Assembly: GCF_026262505.1 (NCBI RefSeq)
Contig: NC_067203.1
Span: 15,202,392-15,266,391, forward strand
Direction of reading: 5' to 3'
DNA from: Trichomonas vaginalis G3
Lineage: Eukaryota > Parabasalia > Trichomonadida > Trichomonadidae
DNA: 64,000 nucleotides
A program made the translations under genes and the position numbers. Below the pieces are notes generated by a model, which was not told where the DNA came from, ran no database searches, and saw nothing but the letters and a program-made list of their open reading frames with translations. The first letter of the stretch is position 1. Each line of letters starts with the position of its first letter. Shown here one piece after another: positions 1 through 10,938 of the stretch.

Positions 1-444
1 ATTCTAAATAAAACCGTAAGTCATATTGTCAGTCAAACCGTCAGTTATATTGTCACTCAAACTGTCAGTCTTATTCTAACTAAAACCGTAAGTCAAAGTG
101 TCTGTCAAACCGTCAGTCATATTCTCAGTCATACTGTAGTTCATACTATCACCCAAACTGTTGTTCATACTGTCACTCAAACTCTAAGTCATATTGTCAG
201 TCAAACTGTGAGTCATATTCTCTCTCAAACCTTGAGTTATACTGACAACCAAACCCTCATTCAAAATGTCACTCAAACTGTCAGTTATATTCCTAGACAC
301 ATTCAAACTTTCAGGCATATTGTCAGCCAGATACTCAGTTATAGAGTCACTTTTTTGTCATTAATGAATTCAGTTATAGATTCAAACATACATTCGGTCC
401 AATATTGGATCATGCAGTTAATTCTACATTTTTTTAACTTGTAA
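1..444 (+). CDS. 3' end of a tetrapeptide-repeat ORF (partial)
   Basis: The frame is open from the first base of the window to TAA at 442-444, so the gene begins upstream. About 30 consecutive four-residue units follow the pattern (T/I)(V/L/I)(S/T)(Q/H/Y), with T-type and I-type units tending to alternate (12-bp unit, 24-bp dimer). The array decays after about residue 95 into a non-repetitive tail ending in FFNL. I do not recognise a family. The short hydrophobic/polar alternation could form beta structure, or the array could be a minisatellite that happens to stay open. The absence of stops through many diverged units favours coding. Confidence 0.4.
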   Translation: MLNKTVSHIVSQTVSYIVTQTVSLILTKTVSQSVCQTVSHILSHTVVHTITQTVVHTVTQTLSHIVSQTVSHILSQTLSYTDNQTLIQNVTQTVSYIPRHIQTFRHIVSQILSYRVTFLSLMNSVIDSNIHSVQYWIMQLILHFFNL

Positions 445-479
445 GTCATTATTTATGAAAATATTTAAAATAGTGTAAT

Positions 480-620
480 TGCACAATGATGTGCAGTATT
501 ATCTTTAATATTAATATTGTAATATGATATTAGATTTTATCATATGAGATATTAATATTGATTTATGGATCACTGCACAATGATGTGCAGTATTATCTTT
601 AATATTAATATTGTAATATG
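480..620. repeat. 47-bp direct repeat with a palindromic head
   Basis: Two identical 47-bp copies lie at 480-526 and 574-620, separated by 47 bp. Each begins with the palindrome TGCACAATGATGTGCA and continues with ATTA-rich sequence. The spacer is itself rich in ATTAATATT words. No gene overlaps it. Function unknown. Confidence 0.85.
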
Positions 621-1640
621 CAATGTTATATTCTAATTTGAATGTTCCTTTTTAACCTCATGATTTCTTCTCACTGATCTGCCTTTTTATGCAGCATTTT
701 GTATTTAATCTCTCTTATCCTTTAGATTCTCTATGCTTTCCATCTTTCTAAACCAGATTCCATTGTTAATTCTTAAATTAACACAAATCTTAAATTTCAT
801 ATTAGTCATTGATCTGAAGTTATTGAAACATCTGACGTCTTTAGATTATCTTATCTAATATTAAAATGATTGATCTATTTACATTTTTAAAATAGTCCTA
901 AAAAGTCTCAATATTTATAAAAGCATAATAAAATTAAATTTTTTAATATCATTTTGTAAATTATTCGTTTACTTTATGGCATAGTCTTGAAAAAGTATCA
1001 AAAAACATTATCTTAATGGTCTCTAAAGAGGTTAAGTAGCATACACACAGATATGCTAATGTGGTAAAAAGAGATTTATTGCAAAAAGTCCAAAATAGTA
1101 TATTTATTATCAAGATTCGCGTGGAAACGTACGAGTTTGGGACGAATAACTAACATTCTTAAACATTTAGTAATACTCTGATAAGTACAAGTCCTTAGAT
1201 GCGACATATGGCTTCTTTTGTTCTAACTTACCAAATTCAAGAACTCAAGTTGGCAGTAACTCTGTACTAAACATACTCTAAGAGCTTGTCATTATTCCGT
1301 GTATGACAAATCATACTTTAATGTTTTACTCGTTGAATAAAGAATGCTTGATTTTGAAATCGAATGTTTTTGCTTAAATAGTTCCAGATTTTTGAACTAG
1401 GGACGGAATTAGAGGACACGTCTTTGCTGGTTAGTCGCGTGCTTGATGACAATATGCTACAATTATAATAAACGTACAAAAGGGACGAAAATTGAGAGCT
1501 TGTAACTTTCAACCGAGATAAAAAAAATGTTCTCAAGCTTTATTTGTTGACAAATTCTTGAATATACCTTAAATAAATAGCATAAAATTTGATATTTACT
1601 TGCATTTTTTGAATATTTCTTGCGGTGACCGTTTAATTTG
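621..1640. other. AT-rich intergenic region before the giant coiled-coil gene
   Basis: No supported gene. Short open frames on the minus strand at 1318-1663 have no recognisable content and lack ATG support. A TGA at 1626-1628 closes the frame just before the ATG at 1641. I see no clear TCA-type initiator immediately before that ATG. Confidence 0.5.
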
Positions 1641-4600
1641 ATGAGCAAGGGATCAGGTAACACTCAGAATATCACATTAAACGACGATTTTATTGATAAA
1701 ATTAGTAATGGAGTGAAATCAGATGATAAAACAGCTTTAACTCTCGACTTTTCATCCAAAATCGGAAGAATTATTCAAATCGAGCCATTTAAAAAGTATT
1801 CAAATCTCAAAGAGGTATCTTTGATTGGCCATGCATTCACTGATCTATCAGCTTTCCAGTCATTACCCAAATTAAAACGATTAAATTTAAGTTATAACAC
1901 AATTGTCAACATTGAGCCTCTATTCTCTATAACTACACTTCAAGATTTAACACTTTCCCATAATAATATTAAGAAAATTCCGCCAACAATATCTTCACTT
2001 AAAAATCTTTCAGTATTACGATTAGCATTCAATCCTATTTCAAATACAGACTCTATTATTAGCTTAGTTCCACTTACAAATTTGAGATCTTTAGATTTAG
2101 AAGGAACTCAATTAAGTTTTAACGAATCTGTTCTTTTATTTATCACTTTCACATTACCACAACTTAATACTCTCAATAGGGATACTATTCAGCTTGAATA
2201 TCGCAGAAAAGCTGCAGAAAGATATTCAAGATCACAATTAAACGATTTATATCGCGAAAATCAAGAATTAGCAAGCCAAAATGAGAAACTCGTAAGAGAA
2301 AATACACAATTAAAATTAAATATTTCGCAAAATTCAATGAATGCTTCATCTGATCAAAAATTCTCTGAAAATTTAAACTTAAATTCCGCAAATGATGAAG
2401 AAAAAGAAAAATTACGATCGCAGCTTGCAGAATTGCAATCGAAAATCAACAAACAAAATGCAAATTCTCAAGAAATTTTTGCACAACAAATTTCTCAAGC
2501 CAAAGAACAATTACAGAAGTTCCAAACAGACATAGCCATTTTAATTGATAAAAACAATAAGTTAAAAGACGAAAATACCAAATTAAAACAAGAAACTCAA
2601 CAACAAATGTATTTTATTAACCAAATGGAAAATGATCAACAACAATCAAGAAAAACAGACTCTACAACAATCCATGTAACACAATCTCCTGTTGTTCAAC
2701 AAAGAATGAAAGTTTTACAAGAAAGAAATTTGCAATTAGAAGAAAAATTAAGACAAACTAATGACCAACTCAATTCTCAGACTGCCCCTTTAACACAATT
2801 GCAACAGAACAACTCACAAAACAATACTACAATTGTTGAACTTGATTCTGACTTAGAATCATCAAATTCAGATGATGAAGCAGAAAAATTATCAAAATTA
2901 TTGATGACAGAACGTTCAGAAGCAGAACAAAGACTTGCTGATGAAAGAGATCAACTTAAAAAACAAATAGAAGAGATGCAAAACAAAATTGATAAAATGC
3001 AAAATGATATCAACGACAAAGATCAACAATTAACACAGTTTTATAGTAATTATGATGATAGGAACATGCTTAAAGATGAAATTGCTAAAAAAGAAAACCA
3101 AATCAAGGAAATTTCAAAACAAATTGAAGAAATGAAAAAATTGAAAGAAAATGATAAAAGTGACATTTCTACTCTTAAATCACTTAATGAAGAATTGAAT
3201 ACAAAGGACAAAGATAATCAAAATAATATCAAAAAGCTTCTGAAGAAATTAAAGGAAAATGATTTAAAATTGAAAGGTTTACAAAATGATAACAATAAAA
3301 TTAAACAACAAAACCAAGATTTATTGAAGAAGATTGAGTCCCAAGAAGAGGAGAAACAAAAATTACAAGAATTAAAAGATAATGAAATAGAAAATATGAA
3401 AGACCAAATTAAAAAATTAAAACAAATTTTAGCAAAGAATGAAAATGAAAAATCTGAATTGAAAAATCAAATTTCACTTTTAGAAAATGATAAAAATGAT
3501 GACAAACTTAATGATGCAATTAAGGAACAAGCAAACGAGATATTACAATTAAAAGAGCAATTAGATGACAACAAAATAAAATTTGAAAATGAAAAAAGTG
3601 AACTGACAAAAAATTACGAAGATCAACTTAAGTATTTAAGGAAACAAGTTCAAAATCTTTGTAAAGATTTAGTTCCTGATGCTAAACACAGTTCAACAAA
3701 TCCAAATGATTTTAATAATGAATTCAATCTTATTAAAGATTTGTTAAACGATAAATTAACCGTTATTCAAAATCTAACAAACCATTTGAATGGTTTACAA
3801 AATAAGGTTAATGAAGTAGCTACAGAACACTTGAATGAAGCAAATAACGAACCAATTTATGCCTTGACACAGATTTCTAGATTAATTTTGATGCTTAAAA
3901 GAATGAATGAAACAGTTAATTCAGAAAACAACAAATTAAAAGACCAAGTAAATTATCTACAAAAAGATAATGATAAAAATGGTGTCTCAATAAGAAAACT
4001 TCAAGATGAAAACGATAGAATGAAATATCTTGAAAATTTGGTGAATGATCTGAATAACAAACTTAATTCTGCATATCAAGCAATTTCTGATTACGAAATT
4101 GCTTCAAAGAACAATGATGCTTTGGCCAAAAAAGTTAGTGAAATCAAATTAAGTTTGCAAGTTGCAGCAAAACAAATTCAAAAATACGAAAAAGCGGCAC
4201 AAGAGTTAGGAGAAGTTAAAAATCTAAATGATAGTTTAAGAGATTCTATTTCGAAGAAAGATGTGAAGATTAAAGAATTAACTGTTGAATTGAAAGATTT
4301 GCAGAGAAAATCAGTTGAATTTGATTCATTTAGACAAAAATCGGAAAATGATCAAAACACATTGAAGGATTTGCAAAATGAAAATCAATTTTTGCATAAA
4401 GAAATTGAAAATCTTAAATCAGACATCAAAAACAAAGACAAAACAATTGATACTTTCCAATCCCAAATATTAGAACAAACAGAAGTTTTCGCCAGATCAC
4501 AAACAGCAATTGAAAACGCTATGAATAAATCCAAACTTGATGACGACACAATTAATGACATGAAAGCTAAATTAATCAGTTGCAGAAACGCTCTTGAAGA

Positions 4601-7600
4601 TTCACTTAAGAGAGAAGATAGTTTGGAAAAAGATATTCAAAAAGTCAAAGAAAAATATCATAAATTACAAGAAAAAGTTACAGAAGTTACTAATAAAATT
4701 GTTCCTGTCGAAACATCAGTGATTATCATCAATAGTGGAAGTGTTTCACAGAACATCAGTGATTTAGATTCATTATATAAGATATTCACTCAAAATGATG
4801 AAAAAATCAAAAATTTGACAGAAAAAGTGACACAAACAACCGAAAATTATGAAAAACTGAGGAAGGTTTTAACAGATATATTATCAAGGTTTGATACTCT
4901 TTCTCCTATGGATGATAACAAATTAATTGAAGTTGTTATGAATGATTTCAATGTTCTTACTAAAGAAATTGAATTTGTTCGATCTAAATTGATTGAAATT
5001 GTTAAAAATAACACAGATTTATCAAATTTGAAACACATGAACTCAAAGAAATTGTTAAATATCATTATAGATTTGTTAAATCAATCTAAGGCAGATAATG
5101 AAAAAATGAAACGTGATATCAGTGATTTACAAGATACAATGACAACTTTGACAACACAGAATTCAGAATTTGCACGTGAAATCAAAGATAAAGATTTAGA
5201 AAACTCATCATTGCAGTATCAAATCAAAGCCATTTCCGATGAACAGAATGAATCTGTTTTGGCTCAAAACGAACAAAACAAAAAGAGAGATTTGTTGATT
5301 GCCAAGAAACAAAATAAAATTGTTAAATTAGAAAATAGAATGAAAGATTTATTAGAGAAAACTACTAAATCACTTCAAGAAATGGACAACAAGAACAAAA
5401 CACTGAACTCTAAAGTTGCTGAATTAACAAATGAGTTATCTAAATCCAAAGAAGAAATTGATAAACTCAATAATGAAAAGTCATCAATTTTGGAAGAAAA
5501 ATCAATTTTAGAAACAGAAAAATCTAAAATTGAACAAGAGAAAACAGTTATTTTGCAAGAAAAAACGGAATTACAACTCAATTTCGAGCAAACAACTAAC
5601 CAAACACAATTACAAAAAGATCTTTCTCAGAAGGAATTCGAGAGATTACAGAGTATAATTGAAGAAAAAAACATCTCTCTTTTGGAACAAGAAAACACAA
5701 TCAAACAAAGCAAGAATGAATTAACAAATGTTAGAAATGACTTACAAAAGGCAAATTTGACTATAAATGATTTGGAAGAAGAGATGGAGAACATGAGGAA
5801 GAAGAATGAACAACAAGAAACAATTTTACAAGATGCTCAAAAGATGGTTGACCAATTGAACAAACAAATATTAGCTCTGAAAATGCAAAACGAAGAAAAT
5901 GAAACTAAGTTCAAATCCACTATTGATGAAACAGAGAATTCTAATAAGAACAAAGAGTTGACAATCAGAAAAGAATATGAAGCCAAAATCATCCAAATCC
6001 AAACAGATAATGAAGAAAACAAATCAAAGTTGGAAAAGAAATATTCGGATCTCAAAAATGATTTCGAAAATAACTTGAAAGAAAAAGAAACAGCAATAAT
6101 GAGAATCCAGAGAGAACAGAAGAAATTAACAAACAAGATGGCTAAAGCTCTCAAAGAGTCAGATTCAAGAACAGAATCAGTTTACAATGAACTCGAAAAG
6201 AGTCATACAGAAATTGAAAATCTGAAACAAAAATTAACTGAATCAGAAACAAAAGTCAAATCATTGGAAAACTCACTGTCAATGACACAATCACAGTATA
6301 ATGATGAACAAACAGAAACATCAAACAAACACAAACAAATGAAGAAGACAATTTTAGAATTGAACCAAACAATTTCAAATCTTGAAACCGAGAAAATTCA
6401 ACTGAAAAGTAACAATGAAAGCTCAAATGACAGAATCAAACGATTATCAACAGCATTGGAACAAATTTCTAAGAAGAATAATGAATCTAAAGAAGATATC
6501 ATTAAATTAAACAAAGAGATCAAAGATGCTAAAGAAATCATCAACAAACTGAATGAACAAATCGAAGACAAAGATGATGAAATCAATCAATTGAAGCGTT
6601 TACAAGATCGATATGAACAACAAAAGAATCAATTATCACAATCTAATGAAATGATTCTTAAATTACATGATGAAATTTCAGAAAAAGATCGTGAATTAAG
6701 TGAAATGAAGAGTGTTAAACGACGTTTACAAGTTGCATTAGATGATTTAGACAAAGAAAGGAATGAAATTGAAGAACTTCATCAAACACAAAATGAACTT
6801 AAACAACAGAACAATTTGTTACAAAAAGAGAATTTTGTCAAAACAGAAACAATCAAAAACTTAGAAGATGAGTTATCACAAACAAAGTCACATGCAACAA
6901 ATCTTATCAAAACAGTATCAGAAAAGACGGAAATCTACAACAGCACTAAACAAGATAATGACGAAAAAGATAAAACAATTAAAAGTCAAGAAGAAATTAT
7001 TGATAAACTTAAGAATGAAATCAAAGAGAAAACATCAACATTAAATCAAATTAATTCTAAGTTTAATGATAAAGTTGAAGAGAATGAAACTCTTAAGAAA
7101 CAAATCTCTAGTGCTAAACAGAACAATGAGGAACTTGAACGTCGATTAGATTCCATGTTCAGCAAAGTTAAATTATTTGAACAACAAATCCAAGACAACA
7201 CGAAGAATTACCAGAAAATTGATGAAGAAAAATCGAATTTGCAGAAAACTCTTCGTAATCAAGTTGTTCTTTTAGATGAAAGTGAAACAAAGAAGCATGA
7301 ATTGGAAATTAAATTCAATACAATGAAAACTAATTTCGAGAATCTTCAGAAACAGTTCAATGATTTACAAACTAAACATGATGAACTTAAAAAAGAAAAT
7401 GAAGATCAAATTGAAAATCTTTCTAAAGAAAATGAGAAATTTGATCGAAATTCGAAAGATTTAATTAACAAGATCACACAGTTGGAATCGGAAAATCGTC
7501 AACTAGGTGGAGACTTGCAAACAACAAAACTTGAATTGGAAGACATAAAGAGATCTAAACAGAATTTGCAAGAAATTTATGACAAAGTTTCAAACGAAAA

Positions 7601-10412
7601 GAGTGAAACAGAAAAATCAGTTCGAGAACTCAAGAAACAGAACAAAGATTTACTTGGTCAATTGGAAGATATCACAGAGAAGGAAACCAGTGCAAATGGA
7701 AAGATTTCATCAATTAATTCTCAAATGAAAACATTGAAAGAAGAAAAAGATAAATTAGAATCCAGTAATTTCAAACTTCTTGAAGACTACAGAACTTTGA
7801 AAGAGAAATCAATTAAAGAAATCAACGAAATCAAGATTCAAAATGACAAGTTGACAAATGAAAACACAACACTAAAAAATGAAATCGAACGAATTGAAAA
7901 ATCACTTGAAAATCAAAAGAGTGTTAATTCGCAAAACATTTCAGCATTAACAACAAGGAATAATGATCTTGAACGAACTATTTCTGAAATGAGACAGCAA
8001 CACATGAAATCTATTTCAACCATTGGCGAAATGACAACTAATGATGAAATATCTAAGCGAGAAATTCGTAATCTGAAAGAAAACAACAAGAATCTCCAAG
8101 AAAAAATTGATAATTTAATTAAAAACGAAAATGAACTTAAGCGACAAATTTCCAAGGAGAAATCAGAAAAAGATCAACAGAAATCACAATATGAAAACGA
8201 AGATCATGAAAACAAGAGAAAGATTTCAGAATTATCTAATCAAATCAATCAACTTTCTCAAGAAAACAAAGATTTAGTTTCTCAAATCGAAGAGTTGAAA
8301 TCATCTAAAAATAAATCTAAAGACATCAATAAAAATCTTGAGAAAGAAATTGATCGATTGCGAATAGAGAATTCACAAAACGAGAAACTTCGAATTTCAG
8401 CTGAAAAATATTCAGCTGAACTAGAAACTAAACTTGAAAGCATCGAAAATAAACATGAAACAGAAAAGAAAGATATTATCGACAGACATTTCGCTGCCGA
8501 ACAAGAACTTGATTCACAACGAATCAAAATTTCAAATCTTGAACAAGAAATTGAACATTATAAAGCAGTTGAAGATGAATTGAGGAAACGACAATTAACA
8601 GTTTCACCAACAAAATCTAAGATTGATGATAAGAATTCAAAGATCATTGAAGACCAAACAAAACAAATCTCAGACTTACACAACACAATTTCACGAATGG
8701 CCGAACGATTTTCTGTTGTTGAATCTGAACTCAAATCATCATTATCACGTGAGAAAACACTTCGAAATGATATATTAGAAATAAAATCAGAATCACGAAA
8801 ATTACTTTCAGAGAAACAAAATGAACTTTTATCTAAAACAAATGAACTTTCAAAGAAAGATAATGAGTTGATGGTTAAAGTTTCAGAAATTTCACAGAAA
8901 CAAAATGAAATCGAAATTTTGAAAGAACAACTGAACAACATGTCTAAAACGAATGATAAAACGATTGAAGATTTAACGAAACAAATTTTGGATAAAAACA
9001 CAACAATTGATCAATTAAAATCGAAATTGATTGATTTAAGTACTAAGAGTGATCAATCACAAACTATTCAAGATCTTGAAAACAAATTACAAACTTTATC
9101 AATCTCAACGAAAGAGAAAGAAGGAACCATCAATGAATTACGTCAACAAAATGAACAACTTCATCTCCAAATCCTTGAAAAAGAGAGTAACATCCGATCA
9201 GAGAAAGCGAAAGTTAATCATCTTAATGAAGTAATCAGTGAAATTCAGATTAAAAATAACAACAATGTTAAAAATAATAACCAAGAATATATCAATCAAA
9301 TCGAACAACTTTCACGAGAGTTAGATTCAACAAAGCGTTCATTTATCACAACATCTAATGAGAAGAACGAACTTGAAAAATCATATCATTTACTTGAAAT
9401 TCGTCTTGAACGATCAGAAACAACAAACAAGAAATATGAAGAACAAGTACTAAGGATGACATCAGAAATTGATGACCTTCATAAATCAAATGACGAAAAG
9501 CAACTTTCTATTGAACGTCTTAATAGAGAATTACGATCACTTAAATCACAACACATTTCAATTAAGACTGAATTAGAAGAAACACGACATCTTTTATCAG
9601 ATAAAGCTACAACTGAATCAGAAAACGATCGATTGAAAGAAGAAAACGAAAAGTTACAACATTCATTACATCAAACAAAAACATCTATCAATTCTATGCA
9701 GACAAACTTAACAAAGATTGAACGTGATATGATTCCTAAAGAGAAATATCAAGATATTTTGCAATCTAAATTATATTATGAGCAAGAATATAATAAATTA
9801 AAAGAAACCAAACAACAAATTGAAAATGAATATCGTAACATTGACGAACGTATTCGAATTGTTCATGATTTCATCATTCATTATAACTATAAAGTTGGTG
9901 ACATTCGAAAATATGTTTCTGCATTGATTGGATATCTTCAACCATTATTTAGTATTTTCAAATATCGAGAAATCAATTTCCCATTATTCGAAAAAACAAC
10001 TAAGATTTTGAAGATTGCATCACCTTCATTAGTTGCAAGTATTGATGGTAACAAAAGCATCTTAGGTTCACAAGAGACCCAACTTTTGTCCACAGTTCGT
10101 GATGAACTATTTTCCATCACACATGGTGGTGGCATCGATTTTCCACCTACATCTGTTGAATCACAAGGTATTTCACTTGATAAACTTCGTCAACAACTTG
10201 AACAACTTCGGTTATTAGTTCATCAAACAAAAGAGATCTTCTCCATCCGCGAAACACACATTCTTAATCTTGAAGACTTAGTTCTTAAATCACACAACAT
10301 TGTTATGGAAATCACTAAAGGCTGTGATCTCAAATCCGCGGCTGAACAATCTATTCATATCTACAAACTTTCACGCGAAATTGCCGAATCCGACTCAAAA
10401 CTCATTGTATAA
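1641..10412 (+). CDS. Giant coiled-coil protein with N-terminal leucine-rich repeats
   Basis: 2923 residues from the first ATG after an in-frame stop at 1626-1628. Residues about 20-190 form SDS22-type leucine-rich repeats (units such as LKRLNLSYNTI and LQDLTLSHNNI) followed by a capping segment. Residues about 190-2750 are almost continuous K/E/Q/N-rich heptad coiled coil with no membrane segment. The last about 170 residues are a compact, less charged domain (IASPSLVAS, THGGGIDFPPT). An LRR head on a very long rod resembles centriolin/LRRCC1-type centrosomal scaffolds, and trichomonad relatives have been labelled viral A-type inclusion proteins. A cytoskeletal scaffold role is inference. 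Frame fully intact. Degraded copies of its 3' end lie downstream at 10842, 12024 and 18528. Confidence 0.9.
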   Translation: MSKGSGNTQNITLNDDFIDKISNGVKSDDKTALTLDFSSKIGRIIQIEPFKKYSNLKEVSLIGHAFTDLSAFQSLPKLKRLNLSYNTIVNIEPLFSITTLQDLTLSHNNIKKIPPTISSLKNLSVLRLAFNPISNTDSIISLVPLTNLRSLDLEGTQLSFNESVLLFITFTLPQLNTLNRDTIQLEYRRKAAERYSRSQLNDLYRENQELASQNEKLVRENTQLKLNISQNSMNASSDQKFSENLNLNSANDEEKEKLRSQLAELQSKINKQNANSQEIFAQQISQAKEQLQKFQTDIAILIDKNNKLKDENTKLKQETQQQMYFINQMENDQQQSRKTDSTTIHVTQSPVVQQRMKVLQERNLQLEEKLRQTNDQLNSQTAPLTQLQQNNSQNNTTIVELDSDLESSNSDDEAEKLSKLLMTERSEAEQRLADERDQLKKQIEEMQNKIDKMQNDINDKDQQLTQFYSNYDDRNMLKDEIAKKENQIKEISKQIEEMKKLKENDKSDISTLKSLNEELNTKDKDNQNNIKKLLKKLKENDLKLKGLQNDNNKIKQQNQDLLKKIESQEEEKQKLQELKDNEIENMKDQIKKLKQILAKNENEKSELKNQISLLENDKNDDKLNDAIKEQANEILQLKEQLDDNKIKFENEKSELTKNYEDQLKYLRKQVQNLCKDLVPDAKHSSTNPNDFNNEFNLIKDLLNDKLTVIQNLTNHLNGLQNKVNEVATEHLNEANNEPIYALTQISRLILMLKRMNETVNSENNKLKDQVNYLQKDNDKNGVSIRKLQDENDRMKYLENLVNDLNNKLNSAYQAISDYEIASKNNDALAKKVSEIKLSLQVAAKQIQKYEKAAQELGEVKNLNDSLRDSISKKDVKIKELTVELKDLQRKSVEFDSFRQKSENDQNTLKDLQNENQFLHKEIENLKSDIKNKDKTIDTFQSQILEQTEVFARSQTAIENAMNKSKLDDDTINDMKAKLISCRNALEDSLKREDSLEKDIQKVKEKYHKLQEKVTEVTNKIVPVETSVIIINSGSVSQNISDLDSLYKIFTQNDEKIKNLTEKVTQTTENYEKLRKVLTDILSRFDTLSPMDDNKLIEVVMNDFNVLTKEIEFVRSKLIEIVKNNTDLSNLKHMNSKKLLNIIIDLLNQSKADNEKMKRDISDLQDTMTTLTTQNSEFAREIKDKDLENSSLQYQIKAISDEQNESVLAQNEQNKKRDLLIAKKQNKIVKLENRMKDLLEKTTKSLQEMDNKNKTLNSKVAELTNELSKSKEEIDKLNNEKSSILEEKSILETEKSKIEQEKTVILQEKTELQLNFEQTTNQTQLQKDLSQKEFERLQSIIEEKNISLLEQENTIKQSKNELTNVRNDLQKANLTINDLEEEMENMRKKNEQQETILQDAQKMVDQLNKQILALKMQNEENETKFKSTIDETENSNKNKELTIRKEYEAKIIQIQTDNEENKSKLEKKYSDLKNDFENNLKEKETAIMRIQREQKKLTNKMAKALKESDSRTESVYNELEKSHTEIENLKQKLTESETKVKSLENSLSMTQSQYNDEQTETSNKHKQMKKTILELNQTISNLETEKIQLKSNNESSNDRIKRLSTALEQISKKNNESKEDIIKLNKEIKDAKEIINKLNEQIEDKDDEINQLKRLQDRYEQQKNQLSQSNEMILKLHDEISEKDRELSEMKSVKRRLQVALDDLDKERNEIEELHQTQNELKQQNNLLQKENFVKTETIKNLEDELSQTKSHATNLIKTVSEKTEIYNSTKQDNDEKDKTIKSQEEIIDKLKNEIKEKTSTLNQINSKFNDKVEENETLKKQISSAKQNNEELERRLDSMFSKVKLFEQQIQDNTKNYQKIDEEKSNLQKTLRNQVVLLDESETKKHELEIKFNTMKTNFENLQKQFNDLQTKHDELKKENEDQIENLSKENEKFDRNSKDLINKITQLESENRQLGGDLQTTKLELEDIKRSKQNLQEIYDKVSNEKSETEKSVRELKKQNKDLLGQLEDITEKETSANGKISSINSQMKTLKEEKDKLESSNFKLLEDYRTLKEKSIKEINEIKIQNDKLTNENTTLKNEIERIEKSLENQKSVNSQNISALTTRNNDLERTISEMRQQHMKSISTIGEMTTNDEISKREIRNLKENNKNLQEKIDNLIKNENELKRQISKEKSEKDQQKSQYENEDHENKRKISELSNQINQLSQENKDLVSQIEELKSSKNKSKDINKNLEKEIDRLRIENSQNEKLRISAEKYSAELETKLESIENKHETEKKDIIDRHFAAEQELDSQRIKISNLEQEIEHYKAVEDELRKRQLTVSPTKSKIDDKNSKIIEDQTKQISDLHNTISRMAERFSVVESELKSSLSREKTLRNDILEIKSESRKLLSEKQNELLSKTNELSKKDNELMVKVSEISQKQNEIEILKEQLNNMSKTNDKTIEDLTKQILDKNTTIDQLKSKLIDLSTKSDQSQTIQDLENKLQTLSISTKEKEGTINELRQQNEQLHLQILEKESNIRSEKAKVNHLNEVISEIQIKNNNNVKNNNQEYINQIEQLSRELDSTKRSFITTSNEKNELEKSYHLLEIRLERSETTNKKYEEQVLRMTSEIDDLHKSNDEKQLSIERLNRELRSLKSQHISIKTELEETRHLLSDKATTESENDRLKEENEKLQHSLHQTKTSINSMQTNLTKIERDMIPKEKYQDILQSKLYYEQEYNKLKETKQQIENEYRNIDERIRIVHDFIIHYNYKVGDIRKYVSALIGYLQPLFSIFKYREINFPLFEKTTKILKIASPSLVASIDGNKSILGSQETQLLSTVRDELFSITHGGGIDFPPTSVESQGISLDKLRQQLEQLRLLVHQTKEIFSIRETHILNLEDLVLKSHNIVMEITKGCDLKSAAEQSIHIYKLSREIAESDSKLIV

Positions 10413-10696
10413 AATCATATTTTTATTTGTATTTTTATTTATATCAAATAAATATTGTATTTAGATTATTTACCAATGGTTTTTCGTTAATTTCATTTCC
10501 ATTATGCTTCTGAAGTCATGGTTAATCAGTAATATCTCTGAATGCAAAATTTGTTGATTTAAAAAAATTAAATTTAATTTTTGCTAAATTTTGGATTGTA
10601 AAGAATCTTGATTTTCTCATTCAAATCATTATACATCATAAACAGCAAAAAGTGTAGGGCTGATTCAACTATTTGAATTATTGATTTGTCATATCC

Positions 10697-10825
10697 TTAA
10701 AACTTGTTATATTTCCTCCGAATATTTCAAAAATAGTATCAATCAATTTATCAGATTCTGTAATTACTCATCGTGATTTTATATTTCAAGGAAGTAGTTT
10801 AACATCCATAAATTTAATATTTTGT
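10697..10825 (+). pseudogene. BspA-like gene fragment
   Basis: This stretch aligns by eye with the part of the BspA-like genes coding ILPPNISSI and DLPDSVVTL (compare 13025-13170), with an internal deletion and several substitutions. It runs directly into a copy of the coiled-coil gene tail at 10842. The same order, BspA sequence then coiled-coil tail, recurs at 16997-18955. Confidence 0.65.
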
Positions 10826-10841
10826 TGCTGTACAGTTTCAT

Positions 10842-10938
10842 AAAAAGCACTAAAGGATGTGATCTCAAATTTCCAGCAGAAAAATCTATTCGTTTCCATA
10901 AACTATCTCGAGAGATTGCCGATTCTGCCTCAAAAAAA
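10842..10938 (+). pseudogene. Decayed copy of the coiled-coil gene 3' end
   Basis: The segment coding TKGCDLK and KLSREIA matches 10311-10405 of the giant gene with scattered substitutions. It starts abruptly after BspA-like sequence. It is more diverged than the copy at 18528, so it is older. Confidence 0.75.

Noticed and set aside
1318-1663. Two minus-strand short frames before the giant gene
   Set aside because: No recognisable content, no supported start, and they overlap each other in different frames.
2185-9001. Minus-strand open frames opposite the giant coiled-coil gene
   Set aside because: They are shadows: Ser/Phe/Leu-rich translations of the antisense of K/E/N-rich coiled coil, with no family content.
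9049-9234. Plus-strand 61-residue frame inside the giant gene
   Set aside because: Out-of-frame overlap with an intact, much longer coding sequence.
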